A DNA stretch of 64,000 nt, taken from positions 1 to 64,000 of the forward strand of contig VGCH01000008.1 in assembly GCA_016870115.1 (NCBI GenBank), written 5' to 3'. Below, in pieces: positions 38,432 to 47,638 of this stretch. The position numbers and the translations under genes were made by a program. A model generated the notes under the pieces. That model did not search any database. It was not told the DNA's origin and worked only from the letters and a program-made list of their open reading frames with translations. Position 1 is the first letter of the stretch. Every line of letters starts with the position of its first letter. Source of the DNA: Alphaproteobacteria bacterium. GTDB taxonomy: Bacteria; Pseudomonadota; Alphaproteobacteria; Reyranellales; Reyranellaceae.

Positions 38432-39601
38432 CTATTCCAGCTTGTCCGGCTCAAGGTGATCGAGCGCCAGGTATTCAGGGCTCTGCATTTCCATCAGCCG
38501 CGAGACGGTGCGCTGGAACTCGAAAGCGCCATCGCCATCGGTATAGAGCAGGTGCGGCTGTGCCGCCGCCGAGCAGATGAACTTAACCTTCCGCTCGTAG
38601 AACGCGTCGATCATGGTGACGAAGCGGGCAGCCTTGTCGCGGCTGTCGGGGCCGAGCTTCGGCACGCCGGACATGATCACCGTATGAAAGTGCTCCGCCA
38701 CGCACAGAAAGTCCGCCGGCCCCATCGGTCGTGCACACCAGTCGGTGAAGCCAACCATTGCCACGCCGGGCGCCGCGTGCGGGACCGGCACGTCGCGACC
38801 CTGGGTGCGCAGCACACGCGGTTGGCCCTCGGCACCGTCGGTGAGCTGGGCAAAGGACTCCGCGAGCTTGTGCTCCGCCCAGGCGCCCGGGGGCGTCAGA
38901 TAGACGTCGAGATTGCGCAGGCGCTGCATACGGTAGTCGCGGTCGCCGCCCAGCTCCATCACATCGAGCCGGCGCTTGGCGAGATCGATGAACGGCAGGA
39001 ACCGGTCGCGCTGAAGACCGCCGCGATAGAGATCGTCAGGCGCGCGGTTCGAGGTCGCGACAATCACCACGCCCTCGTCAAACAGAGTCTCGAACAGCCG
39101 GCCGAGGATCATCGCGTCGGCGATGTTGGTCACCTGAAATTCGTCGAAGCACAGCAGCCGCGTCCGCGCCGCGATGGCACGCGCCACCGGGGGAATGGTG
39201 TCGGCCTGCGGGCCCTCGCCGCGGGCGCTGAGTTCGGCGCGCCGGCGGTGGAGCCGCTCATGCACTTCCAGCATGAACTCGTGGAAGTGAACGCGCCGCT
39301 TCAGCGGCTCCGGCGCATCGGCGAAGAAAAGGTCCATCAGCATCGACTTGCCGCGCCCCACCGGGCCCCAGACATAGACGCCGCGCGGACCCGCCGCGGC
39401 GGGCTTGCGGCCGATGCCGAGCCGCGCGAGCAACCCGGGACGCGATGCCGGCGGTCGCGCGGCCAGCGCCTCATGCAGCGCCTGCAGTCGTTCCGTGATC
39501 CGCTCCTGCACCGCGTCGGCGCGCACCAGCCCGGCGGCGCGGCGCGCGGCGAGATTGGCGAGTGGTCCGGCGCCGGTCGTGGGCTGAGAAGCGGCATCCA
39601 T
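38432..39601 (-). CDS. zapE: cell division protein ZapE (AFG1-like ATPase)
   Basis: A 389-residue P-loop ATPase. The Walker A YVWGPVGRGKSML is near residue 74, followed by RVHFHEFMLEVH, the Walker B LLCFDEFQVTNIADAM, and VATSNRAPDDLY. The C-terminal half has FTDWCARPMGPADFL. The bacterial protein associates with the Z-ring, and the mitochondrial relative AFG1 works in protein quality control. The ATG at 39601 is 51 bp from the divergent fmt start. In many alphaproteobacteria zapE directly precedes mdh; here three accessory genes lie between. Confidence 0.94.
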   Translation of the reverse strand: MDAASQPTTGAGPLANLAARRAAGLVRADAVQERITERLQALHEALAARPPASRPGLLARLGIGRKPAAAGPRGVYVWGPVGRGKSMLMDLFFADAPEPLKRRVHFHEFMLEVHERLHRRRAELSARGEGPQADTIPPVARAIAARTRLLCFDEFQVTNIADAMILGRLFETLFDEGVVIVATSNRAPDDLYRGGLQRDRFLPFIDLAKRRLDVMELGGDRDYRMQRLRNLDVYLTPPGAWAEHKLAESFAQLTDGAEGQPRVLRTQGRDVPVPHAAPGVAMVGFTDWCARPMGPADFLCVAEHFHTVIMSGVPKLGPDSRDKAARFVTMIDAFYERKVKFICSAAAQPHLLYTDGDGAFEFQRTVSRLMEMQSPEYLALDHLEPDKLE

Positions 39602-39652
39602 GGCGGGCGCATACCTACCGGATCGCGGCGGCCCCGCCTATAAGGTTCGGCC

Positions 39653-40603
39653 ATGCGTCTGGCGTTCCTCGGCACCTCCGACTTCGCGGTCCCCGCTCTC
39701 GCCGCGCTGGCGACCGCCGGCCACGAGATCGTGGCGGTCTATACCCGCGCGCCCAAGCCGGCGGGGCGCGGCCAGCAGGAGCGACGGACCCCTGTGCATG
39801 AACGGGCGGCGGCGCTCGGCATCGAAGTCCGCACCCCGCCCAACCTCCGCGCGCCGGACTTCGCGGCCGCCTTCAAGGCGCTCGACCTCGATGCCGCCGT
39901 CGTCGCCGCCTACGGCCACATCCTGCCCAAGGCGTTCCTCGAGGCGCCGGTGCTGGGCTGCATCAACATCCACGGCTCGCTCCTGCCCCGTTGGCGGGGC
40001 GCGGCGCCGATCCATCGCGCGCTGCTGGCCGGCGACGAGGAGACGGGCGTCACCATCATGCGCATGGACGAGGGCCTCGATACCGGTCCCATGCTGTTGG
40101 CAGAAAGCGTGCCGATCTCCGGCACAGACACCGCGCTTGCGCTGCACGATCGGCTGGCCGACCTCGGCGCGCGGCTCATCGTTTCGGCGCTAGACGAACT
40201 CGCGCGGGGCAGCCTGCAGGCGGTGCCGCAGCCCACCGAGGGCATCACCTACGCCCACAAGATCGGCAAGCATGAGGGCGCGCTCGACTGGCTACGGCCG
40301 GCGGCCGAACTGGAGCGGCGTGTTCGTGCCTTCAATCCGTGGCCCGGCGCCTGGTTCGAGCATCGCGGCGAGCGCATCAAGGTTCTGGGCGCCCAGCTCG
40401 CGCTCGCCGGCGGTGCGCCGGGAACGGTCGCGATCGGCCGCGACGGGTTCGCGACGGTAGCCTGCGGTGTCGGAGGCCTGAAACTCGTGCGGGTGCAGCG
40501 CGCCGGCAAGGGACCAGTGGCGGGCGATGCCTTTCTGCGCGGCTTCACGCTGACAGCCGGCGAGGTTCTGGCCGCGCCGTCCGTCGAGGCGCTGCCCGTC
40601 TGA
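39653..40603 (+). CDS. fmt: methionyl-tRNA formyltransferase
   Basis: A 316-residue enzyme that formylates initiator Met-tRNA with 10-formyl-tetrahydrofolate. [33 protein letters not shown], the catalytic loop [29 protein letters not shown], and the C-terminal KVLGAQL domain are typical. The ATG at 39653 matches the family. truA follows after 4 bp. The peptide deformylase gene that often precedes fmt is not in this neighbourhood, where zapE lies divergently instead. Confidence 0.96.
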   Translation: MRLAFLGTSDFAVPALAALATAGHEIVAVYTRAPKPAGRGQQERRTPVHERAAALGIEVRTPPNLRAPDFAAAFKALDLDAAVVAAYGHILPKAFLEAPVLGCINIHGSLLPRWRGAAPIHRALLAGDEETGVTIMRMDEGLDTGPMLLAESVPISGTDTALALHDRLADLGARLIVSALDELARGSLQAVPQPTEGITYAHKIGKHEGALDWLRPAAELERRVRAFNPWPGAWFEHRGERIKVLGAQLALAGGAPGTVAIGRDGFATVACGVGGLKLVRVQRAGKGPVAGDAFLRGFTLTAGEVLAAPSVEALPV

Positions 40604-40607
40604 GAAG

Positions 40608-41396
40608 ATGCCGCGCTACAAGCTCACGATCGAATATGACGGCGCGCCGTTCGTCGGCTGGCAGCGCCAGGACAATGGCGCCTCGGTGCAGGGTGCGCTG
40701 GAGGACGCGGCCCGCGCCTTCTGCGGCGAGAGCGTGGCCGTCGCTGGCGCCGGTCGCACGGACGCGGGCGTCCATGCGCGAGGCCAGGTGGCTCACATCG
40801 ATCTCGCACGCGAGCGGCCGACGGACACGATCCGGGATGCGCTCAACTTCCACCTGAAGCCGCATCCCGTGTCGGTCGTCGCGGTCGAACCGGTCGCGGC
40901 CGATTTCCACGCGCGGTTCTCGGCCATCGGTCGGCGCTACCTCTATCGCATCCTCAATCGCCGTGCGCCGCCGGCGCTCGGTCGTGGGCAGGTTTGGCAT
41001 GTCGGTCCGGCACTCGATGCCGACGCGATGGCGCGCGCGGCGCGCGTTCTCGTCGGCCACCACGATTTCAACAGCTTCCGATCGGCCGCCTGCCAGGCCG
41101 CGTCGTCGCTGAAGACACTCGACCGGCTCGACGTCACGCGCGCGGGCGACGAGATCGGCGTCGAAGCCGCCGCGCGGTCCTTCCTGCACAATCAGGTTCG
41201 GATACTCGTCGGCACATTGCGACTGGTCGGCGAGGGCAAGTGGACAGCGGACAATGTCACCGCCGCGCTGGCGGCGCGCGATCGGACCCGCGCAGGCCCG
41301 ACCGCGCCACCCGATGGGCTTTGCCTCGTCGAGGTGACGTACGGATCAGCCGCCAATGGCCGGCACCAGGCCGAGGATGCGTCGGACGGCGAGTGA
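40608..41396 (+). CDS. truA: tRNA pseudouridine(38-40) synthase
   Basis: A 262-residue pseudouridine synthase acting on the anticodon arm. [21 protein letters not shown], the catalytic Asp in [17 protein letters not shown] near residue 52, [16 protein letters not shown], and [17 protein letters not shown] are all visible. The start is 4 bp after fmt, so they are co-transcribed. The last 51 bp overlap the 3' end of the convergent membrane protein gene. The final 20 residues ([12 protein letters not shown]) are weakly conserved, as expected of that overlap. Confidence 0.96.
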   Translation: MPRYKLTIEYDGAPFVGWQRQDNGASVQGALEDAARAFCGESVAVAGAGRTDAGVHARGQVAHIDLARERPTDTIRDALNFHLKPHPVSVVAVEPVAADFHARFSAIGRRYLYRILNRRAPPALGRGQVWHVGPALDADAMARAARVLVGHHDFNSFRSAACQAASSLKTLDRLDVTRAGDEIGVEAAARSFLHNQVRILVGTLRLVGEGKWTADNVTAALAARDRTRAGPTAPPDGLCLVEVTYGSAANGRHQAEDASDGE

Positions 41397-41930
41397 GAGC
41401 ATGACCAGCGGCAGCCAGTTGATCAGTAGCAGGCCGCCCGCGAAGCCCCACCCCACGCCCAGCACCGACACGGTTGTCGTCAGGAACCAGTAGAAGAAGA
41501 GGCCCTGCACCGAGAACAGCACGATCGTGGTGACGACCGCGGGCGCGACCTGTGCCACCGCACCCGCCATGACCAGCACCACCATCGACGGCAGGGTGAT
41601 CCAGTTCAGCGCCGTGATGTAGCGCGGCCAGACGCCGACATGGCCGGTGCGGCGCGCGATCTCCCACATGACGACCGGAAAGAACAGCCAGTTGAAGAGG
41701 TATTGCAGCGCCTCGAGCAGCGCCACTTCCCACAGGGCCGCGTCGGTCTGATAGCGGCTGTACTGCATCGCCAGATCGAACGCCCAGAGCGGTGCGACCA
41801 GCGCCATCAGCCGGAACGAACGCGCGCAGGCTTCGAAGCTGTTCTCGAAGAGGTAGGGCGCCGCCGGATCGCGTTGCAGGAAGCGCAGCGCGCCGTGGAC
41901 GCCCCGGGCGATCTCGACGGCGCTCAGCAT
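41346..41930 (-). CDS. multi-pass membrane protein of unknown function
   Basis: A 194-residue protein with five likely membrane helices ([79 protein letters not shown]). The N-terminal 45 residues are soluble. I do not recognise a named family. The start at 41930 is 14 bp after dapE on the same strand, so the two are probably one operon. The last 51 bp lie antisense to the end of truA. Position next to dapE suggests no obvious joint function. Confidence 0.75.
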   Translation of the reverse strand: MLSAVEIARGVHGALRFLQRDPAAPYLFENSFEACARSFRLMALVAPLWAFDLAMQYSRYQTDAALWEVALLEALQYLFNWLFFPVVMWEIARRTGHVGVWPRYITALNWITLPSMVVLVMAGAVAQVAPAVVTTIVLFSVQGLFFYWFLTTTVSVLGVGWGFAGGLLLINWLPLVMLSLAVRRILGLVPAIGG

Positions 41931-41943
41931 CGCGTGCCGCGCC

Positions 41944-43131
41944 TCACCCGGGGAAGCAGCGGTCGAGCATGCGCTCGTAGACCCGCGCGAGCTGGCGCAG
42001 ATCGGCGATCGCGCTCTTTTCGTCGACCTTGTGCATGGTCTCGCCGACGAGCCCACACTCGATCACGGGACAGTACGAACGGATGAAGCGCGCATCCGAG
42101 GTGCCGCCGCTGGTCGAGAGCTCCGGGGCGATGCCCAGCACATCGCGGATCGACTCGACGGCGAGGTCGCTCAGCGCGCCCGGTGGCGTGTAGAACGACT
42201 CGCCCGACACCTGGGCGGCGAGCTCGAACAGGCCGTTGCCGCCCAGTGCGGCATTCGTCCGCTCGAGACGTTCGTTGAGATGGGCGAGCAGCGTCTGGCT
42301 GGTCCACAGGTCGTTGAAGCGCACATTGAAGCGCGCCCGCGCCGTTCCCGGCGCGATGTTGGTCGCCTTGTTGCCGACGTCGAGATTGGTGAATTGCAGC
42401 GTGCTGGGCTGGAAATGCGCGCTGCCCGCGTCGATAGGCGTGCGCACCAGCGCCTCGATCATCGCGGACAGGCGGTGGATCGCATTGTCGAGGCGCTCGG
42501 GATAGGCGACGTGGCCCTGCACGCCGCGCACCGTGAGATCGATGTTCACACTGCCCCGGCGGCCGATCTTGATCATGTCGCCGAGCTTGCGGCTGGAGGT
42601 GGGCTCGCCCACCACACAAAGGTCGACGCGCTCGGCGCGATCGGCCAGCCGCTTCAGCATCTTCACCGTGCCGTTGATCGCCGGCCCCTCCTCGTCGCCC
42701 GTGATCAGGAAGCTGATCGAGCCGCCGAAATCGCGGCCACGACGGGCCAGAAACGACGACGTCGCGGACGCGAAAGCGGCGATCGCGCCCTTCATGTCGG
42801 CGGCGCCACGTCCAAACAGGTAGCCCCCCGCCAGCTCGGCGGCGAAGGGGCCCATCGTCCAGGACGAGAGATCGCCCACCGGCACGACATCGCTGTGGCC
42901 GGCGAAGCAGAAATGCCGGCCGCCGGTGCCGATACGGGCGTAGAGGTTCGCGACGTCGTCCGTGCCGGCCTGGGTGAAGTCCATCCGTTCGCAGGCGAAG
43001 CCCAGCGGTTCGAGGGTGGCCGCGAGCAACGTCAGCGCGCCGGCCTCACGCGGGGTCACACTTTCGCAACGCACCAGCCGGGCGGTGAGGTCGATGACAT
43101 CGATCGCTGTCGTTGCGATGGAATCGGGCAT
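41944..43131 (-). CDS. dapE: succinyl-diaminopimelate desuccinylase
   Basis: A 395-residue M20 metallohydrolase in lysine and peptidoglycan precursor synthesis. FCFAGHSDVVPVGD holds the first metal ligands near residue 75, RGAADMKGAIAAF the bridging Asp, TGDEEGPAINGT the catalytic Glu pair, and VVGEPTSSRKLGDMIKIGRRGS the substrate loop. The dimerisation domain begins near LTVRGVQGHVAYPE. The length is slightly above the usual 375-380. The ATG at 43131 is about 80 bp after the smc stop. A related acetylornithine deacetylase role is less likely. Confidence 0.93.
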   Translation of the reverse strand: MPDSIATTAIDVIDLTARLVRCESVTPREAGALTLLAATLEPLGFACERMDFTQAGTDDVANLYARIGTGGRHFCFAGHSDVVPVGDLSSWTMGPFAAELAGGYLFGRGAADMKGAIAAFASATSSFLARRGRDFGGSISFLITGDEEGPAINGTVKMLKRLADRAERVDLCVVGEPTSSRKLGDMIKIGRRGSVNIDLTVRGVQGHVAYPERLDNAIHRLSAMIEALVRTPIDAGSAHFQPSTLQFTNLDVGNKATNIAPGTARARFNVRFNDLWTSQTLLAHLNERLERTNAALGGNGLFELAAQVSGESFYTPPGALSDLAVESIRDVLGIAPELSTSGGTSDARFIRSYCPVIECGLVGETMHKVDEKSAIADLRQLARVYERMLDRCFPG

Positions 43132-43214
43132 GCGCCAAGCCTAGAGCGGATCGCGCCCCAAGGGAACCACTGGCCGTCCGGTCCGGCCTCGCACGACCGC
43201 GCCGCCGTGAGGCG

Positions 43215-46200
43215 TTAGGCGGCGGCGAGCCGGTCGGCTTCCATCAAATTCACCGACACCAGCTGCGAGACGCCCTGTTCGGCCATGGTGACGCCGTAGA
43301 GGCGGTCCATCTTGGCCATCGTCACCCGATGGTGCGTGATGATGAGGAAACGCGTGTCGGTACGCTGCGCGATGTCCTGCACCAGACCGCAGAAGCGTTC
43401 GACGTTGAGGTCGTCCAGCGGCGCGTCCACCTCGTCCAGCACGCAGATCGGCGCGGGATTGGTGATGAACACCGCGAACAGGAGCGACAGCGCCGTCAGC
43501 GCCTGCTCGCCGCCCGAGAGCAGCGACATCACCTGCAGCTTCTTGCCCGGCGGCATCGCCACGATTTCGAGGCCGGCCTCCAGCGGGTCCTCGGACTCGG
43601 TGAGGCGCAGTTCCGCGCGACCCCCGCCGAACAGCTTGGTGAAAAGCTGCTGGAAGTGCCCGTTCACGACCTCGAACGCGGCGAGGAAGCGCTCGCGACC
43701 CTCGCGGTTCAGGCTCTGGATGCCGTGCCGCAGCCGACCGATGGCCGCGACCAGATCGTCGCGCTCGCTGGTCATGGCCGTGATCTGGGTCTCGAGCTCG
43801 GTGGCCTCTTCCTCGGCGCGAAGGTTCACCGCGCCCATCGTCTCGCGCTCATGCACCAGCCGCTCCAGCCGATGCTCGGCTTTCTCCATCTCGGGCAGCT
43901 CGACGAGCGACTCGACCTCTGCCGCCGCCAGCACGGCCTCGGGCTCGCAGCGCAACCGCTCGGCGATGCGCTCTATCACCCCGCCGCGGTCACGGCCGGC
44001 CTGCTCCACCTGCCCTTCGCGACGCACCCGGCTCTCGCGGGCCCGGCCGAGCTCCGTCTCCGCGCCCCGGAGCACACGATCCGCCTCGGAGAGCCGCGTC
44101 TCACCCGACGCCAGCCGATCCGCCGCGCCCTGTCGCACGGTCTCGGCCTCGGCGATCTTCTCGCCCAGCGCGGTACGCTTGGTCTCGATCTCGGCCGGCA
44201 GGCGCTCAAGTTCGGCCAGCGCCTTGGCGATCTCGTCGCGACGCGCGCCCAACACCTCGAGCTGGCGCGCCGCGTCGTCGGCGCGCCCGGCCCAGCCCGC
44301 GCGATCCTGCGCCACCCGACCGAGTTGCTCGACCCTGAACTCGATATCCCGCGCCTGACGGTCGCGGCGGCTCTCGGCCTCCAGCAGGGCCGCCCGCAGG
44401 TCGCCGATCCGCACGCGCAACGCGCCTGCCGCCACGCGATCGGCCTGGGTGTCGGCGATCGCCGAACGCTGCGCCTCGCGGAAGGTGCGGCGGATCTCGA
44501 CATCGCCGATTTCGCCGGTGACCTCGCCCAGCGTCGCGGCGAGCGCGGTTGCGCGAGCCGCGAGCTGATCGGTCGCGCGTGCGACCTCGGCATGACGATC
44601 GCGGGCTTCGCCGGCGGACCGTTCGGCGGCACCGATCGCGATTTGGGCGCGCTGCTCGGCGGCGCGTGTCGCCTCGCCCGCCTCCGCGGCGCTGCGACGC
44701 GATTGGTCGATCACCGACTGTTCATGGCTGCGGGCGCGGGCCACACACAGCGCTTCGGCCTGACGCGCGGCATCGGCGGCCAGTGCCGCGGCATCGGCGC
44801 GCTGGGCGAGCGCGCCGTGTTCAGCAGCGACGCCCTCGATCTCGGCGCGCACGCGCGCCAGACGATTGCGTTGGCTCAAGCAATTCGCGGCGGCGGTCGG
44901 CGCACCGGCGCGCATGGTGTAGCCGTCCCAGCGCCACACCGCGCCGTCGCGCGAAACCAGCTGCTGGCCCGGCGCCAGCGTGGGCTGCAAGCGCTCGCCG
45001 GTCGCGTGGTCCTCGACGACGCCGATGAAGGCGAGCCGGCGCGCGAGTTCCTGCGGCGCGCGCACGAACTCCGACAGGGCGCGGGCGCCACCCGGCAGCG
45101 AGGGCGCCGCCATGAAAGACGGCAGCGCGACCCAATGGACCGGCGCACCGCCGTCGGACGAGGCCTCAAGATCGTCGCCGAAGGCGGCGCCCAGCGCCGT
45201 CTCCCAGCCCGCCTCGACCGTGAGTGCGTCGATAAGCGGCGGCCACAGCGACTCCGCGTCGGACTTCAGCGCGGCGGCGATGCCGGCTTCCTCGGCGCGC
45301 AACTTCGTCAGGTTGGCTTCAACCGTGCGGGCTGCGGCGCGCGCGGTCTCGTGCGCGGCCTCGGCGGCACCACGCTCGGCGGCGCGCGCGCGTTCCATCG
45401 ACACGCGGTCGGTCTCGGCCTGCCGCGCCCGGGCACGGGCGGCGTCGGACTCGTACCGCTCGGCATCGCGCGCGGCCTCGATGGCGGCGGTGCCCTCAGC
45501 GCGGGCACGCTCCCAGTCGGCGCGGGTCGCGGCGAGAGCCGCGTCCATGTCGGCCATCGCCGGCAGCGCCGAAAGCTCGGCGGCGATGCGGGCGTGCTGG
45601 CCCTGCACTTCGTCGCGACGAGCCGCGAGTCGGGCCAGCCGATCGCGCAGGTCGACAATCGCGCGATCGGCGGCGAGGCGCAGCGCCTCGTCATCGGCGA
45701 TCTGGCGCGTCAGCCGGTCATGCTCCGTCTCCGCCTCATCGACGGCCGTCAGCGCCGCATCGCGCGCGGCTTGCGCGGCCGCGAGGCGTTCGGTCTCGCC
45801 GGTGCCCGCTTCGTCAAGGCGGGCCCGCTCGGCATCGAGACCCTGGATCGCCGCCGTCGCGTCCTCATGCCGGCCCCGCTCGCGGGACATGTCGCCATCG
45901 GTTTCGCCCAGCCGCTGCGTTGCGTCCCGCTGCTGCTCGGCGATGCGCTCGGCTTCGGACGTCAGCGCATCGTGGGCGACGCGCAGACGCTGCAGACCGG
46001 CAGCGGCCGCGGCTTCCTCGTGGCGCAGCGCCGGCAGCGCGGTCGCCGCCTCGGCCTGTGCGGTAGTGGCGAGACCCACCAGCCGCGTGAGGTCGGCGAC
46101 CTCGGCCTCGGCGGTCGCGAGCTCGCGCGTCGCCTCGGCCAGCGCCCGGTCGGCGGCATCGAGCCTGAGCGCCAGAACGGCCGCCTCGGCACGACGGATA

Positions 46201-46874
46201 TGGTCGGTGAGGTTGCGATAGCGGTTGGCCTGGCGGGCCTGACGCTTCAGGCCCTTGTGCTGTTCATCCAGGGCGACCAGCACGTCCTGCACCCGGGCGA
46301 GATTCTGCTCGGCGGCGCGCAGACGCAGCTCGGCCTCGTGGCGCCGGGCAAAGAGGCCCGTGATGCCGGCCGCCTCGTCGATCACCCCACGCCGGTCGGC
46401 CGGCTTGGCGTTGATCAGGGCGCCGACCCGACCCTGGCTCACCATGGCGGTCGAGCGCGACCCGGTGGCGGCGTCGGCGAACAGGGTTTGCACGTCGCGG
46501 GCGCGGATATCCCGGCCGTTGACCGAATAGGCGGAACCGTGACCGCGCTCGATGCGACGCACCACGTCGAGCTGGTCGGCATCGTTCACCGCGGCAGGCG
46601 CATTGCGGCCGCGATTGTCCAGCGACAGCGCCACTTCGGCGATGTTGCGGGCGGGACGCAGGCCCGTGCCGGCGAAGATCACGTCCTCCATCTCGCTGCC
46701 GCGCATCTGCTTGGCGGAGGTCTCGCCCATGACCCACTTCAGAGCCTCGACGAGGTTGGACTTGCCGCAGCCGTTGGGCCCGACGACGCCGGTGAGACCG
46801 GGCTCGATGGCGAGCTCCGTCGGATCGACGAAGGACTTGAAACCGGAGAGACGAAGCTTGTCGAACTGAACCAT
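43215..46874 (-). CDS. smc: chromosome segregation protein SMC
   Basis: A 1219-residue condensin ATPase. The N-terminal head has GPNGCGKSNLVEALKWVMGE (Walker A). Long Ala/Glu/Arg-rich coiled coils cover about 160-500 and 660-1000. A hinge lies near 510-640, where DGGAPVHWVALPSF and DGYTMRAGAP are seen. The C-terminal head has SLLSGGEQALTALSLLFAVF (signature) and PICVLDEVDAPLDD (Walker B). The ATG at 46874 starts MVQFDKLRLSGFKSF, the usual first residues; a TTG three codons upstream is less likely. It is downstream of DsbA-like genes, as in many alphaproteobacteria. Confidence 0.96.
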   Translation of the reverse strand: MVQFDKLRLSGFKSFVDPTELAIEPGLTGVVGPNGCGKSNLVEALKWVMGETSAKQMRGSEMEDVIFAGTGLRPARNIAEVALSLDNRGRNAPAAVNDADQLDVVRRIERGHGSAYSVNGRDIRARDVQTLFADAATGSRSTAMVSQGRVGALINAKPADRRGVIDEAAGITGLFARRHEAELRLRAAEQNLARVQDVLVALDEQHKGLKRQARQANRYRNLTDHIRRAEAAVLALRLDAADRALAEATRELATAEAEVADLTRLVGLATTAQAEAATALPALRHEEAAAAAGLQRLRVAHDALTSEAERIAEQQRDATQRLGETDGDMSRERGRHEDATAAIQGLDAERARLDEAGTGETERLAAAQAARDAALTAVDEAETEHDRLTRQIADDEALRLAADRAIVDLRDRLARLAARRDEVQGQHARIAAELSALPAMADMDAALAATRADWERARAEGTAAIEAARDAERYESDAARARARQAETDRVSMERARAAERGAAEAAHETARAAARTVEANLTKLRAEEAGIAAALKSDAESLWPPLIDALTVEAGWETALGAAFGDDLEASSDGGAPVHWVALPSFMAAPSLPGGARALSEFVRAPQELARRLAFIGVVEDHATGERLQPTLAPGQQLVSRDGAVWRWDGYTMRAGAPTAAANCLSQRNRLARVRAEIEGVAAEHGALAQRADAAALAADAARQAEALCVARARSHEQSVIDQSRRSAAEAGEATRAAEQRAQIAIGAAERSAGEARDRHAEVARATDQLAARATALAATLGEVTGEIGDVEIRRTFREAQRSAIADTQADRVAAGALRVRIGDLRAALLEAESRRDRQARDIEFRVEQLGRVAQDRAGWAGRADDAARQLEVLGARRDEIAKALAELERLPAEIETKRTALGEKIAEAETVRQGAADRLASGETRLSEADRVLRGAETELGRARESRVRREGQVEQAGRDRGGVIERIAERLRCEPEAVLAAAEVESLVELPEMEKAEHRLERLVHERETMGAVNLRAEEEATELETQITAMTSERDDLVAAIGRLRHGIQSLNREGRERFLAAFEVVNGHFQQLFTKLFGGGRAELRLTESEDPLEAGLEIVAMPPGKKLQVMSLLSGGEQALTALSLLFAVFITNPAPICVLDEVDAPLDDLNVERFCGLVQDIAQRTDTRFLIITHHRVTMAKMDRLYGVTMAEQGVSQLVSVNLMEADRLAAA

Positions 46875-46910
46875 GGACTCCAACGCGTGCTGGCCGGCAA
46901 ACCGGACCTG

Positions 46911-47570
46911 TTACTTGACGTGTTTGGCGATGGCCGTGTCGATCGCCTCGATCGATCGCGGACCGCTGTAGCGCTCGCCGTTGATGAAGATCGTGGGCGT
47001 CGCGCTGACGCCCAACGCCTCGCCCGCGCGGCCCTCGGCCACGACCGCGGTCTGGATGGCGTCGTTGGCGAGGCACGCCTTGATCTCGGCGTCGCCGATG
47101 CCGGCGACACGCAGCGACTTCGACAACTCACCGATCGCGTCTTGCGCCACCGCCCACTGCGCCTGGCCCCGGAACATGATGTCGAGCACCGCGAAATAAC
47201 GCTCCTTGCCCGAGCACTCCGCGATCTGCGCCGCCTGCAGCGCCACCCGGTCGAGCGGGAAGTCGCGGTAGACGAGCTTCACCTTGCCGGTGTCGATCCA
47301 CTTCTTCTTGATGTCGGGCAGCACCTGATTGTGGAACGACGCGCAGTGGCTGCAGGTGAGCGAGGCGTATTCCACGATGGTCACCGCCGCCTTGGGGTCG
47401 CCCAGGACCTGGTCGGTGGCCTGAACCGAAAGCGAGGCGGCCGCCCCCCCGGGGGCGCTGGCGACCGGCGCGCCGGCCGGCGGTGCGGCCGGGCGGGTGC
47501 CGGAATAGACCGCGACCGCGATCGCGGCCACCGCCACGACGCCGCCCGCGACTATCAACATGTTCCGCAT
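46911..47570 (-). CDS. DsbA family thioredoxin, membrane-anchored
   Basis: A 219-residue periplasmic thiol oxidoreductase. A single N-terminal hydrophobic anchor (MLIVAGGVVAVAAIAVAVY) and a Pro/Ala linker precede the thioredoxin fold. The redox site is CSHC (73-76) in VEYASLTCSHC. ATPTIFINGERYSG holds the cis-Pro loop near 190. The layout resembles BdbD-type DsbA proteins. The ATG at 47570 has GGGAGGGG immediately upstream, which decides the start over an earlier GTG. A paralogous DsbA domain lies immediately upstream on the same strand. The role is disulfide formation in the envelope. Confidence 0.92.
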   Translation of the reverse strand: MRNMLIVAGGVVAVAAIAVAVYSGTRPAAPPAGAPVASAPGGAAASLSVQATDQVLGDPKAAVTIVEYASLTCSHCASFHNQVLPDIKKKWIDTGKVKLVYRDFPLDRVALQAAQIAECSGKERYFAVLDIMFRGQAQWAVAQDAIGELSKSLRVAGIGDAEIKACLANDAIQTAVVAEGRAGEALGVSATPTIFINGERYSGPRSIEAIDTAIAKHVK

Positions 47571-47638
47571 GCCACCCCTCCCTGACCACCACATCTTGGG
47601 AAATTCGGCGGCTCGGAGTCAAACCCAGAGTCTTTGGG

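Noticed and set aside
43113-47585. A 1490-codon open frame antisense to smc
   Set aside because: It mirrors smc and the DsbA gene on the other strand. High GC lowers stop frequency in shadow frames, and the composition (His/Arg/Leu/Gly-rich) resembles no family. smc is well supported.
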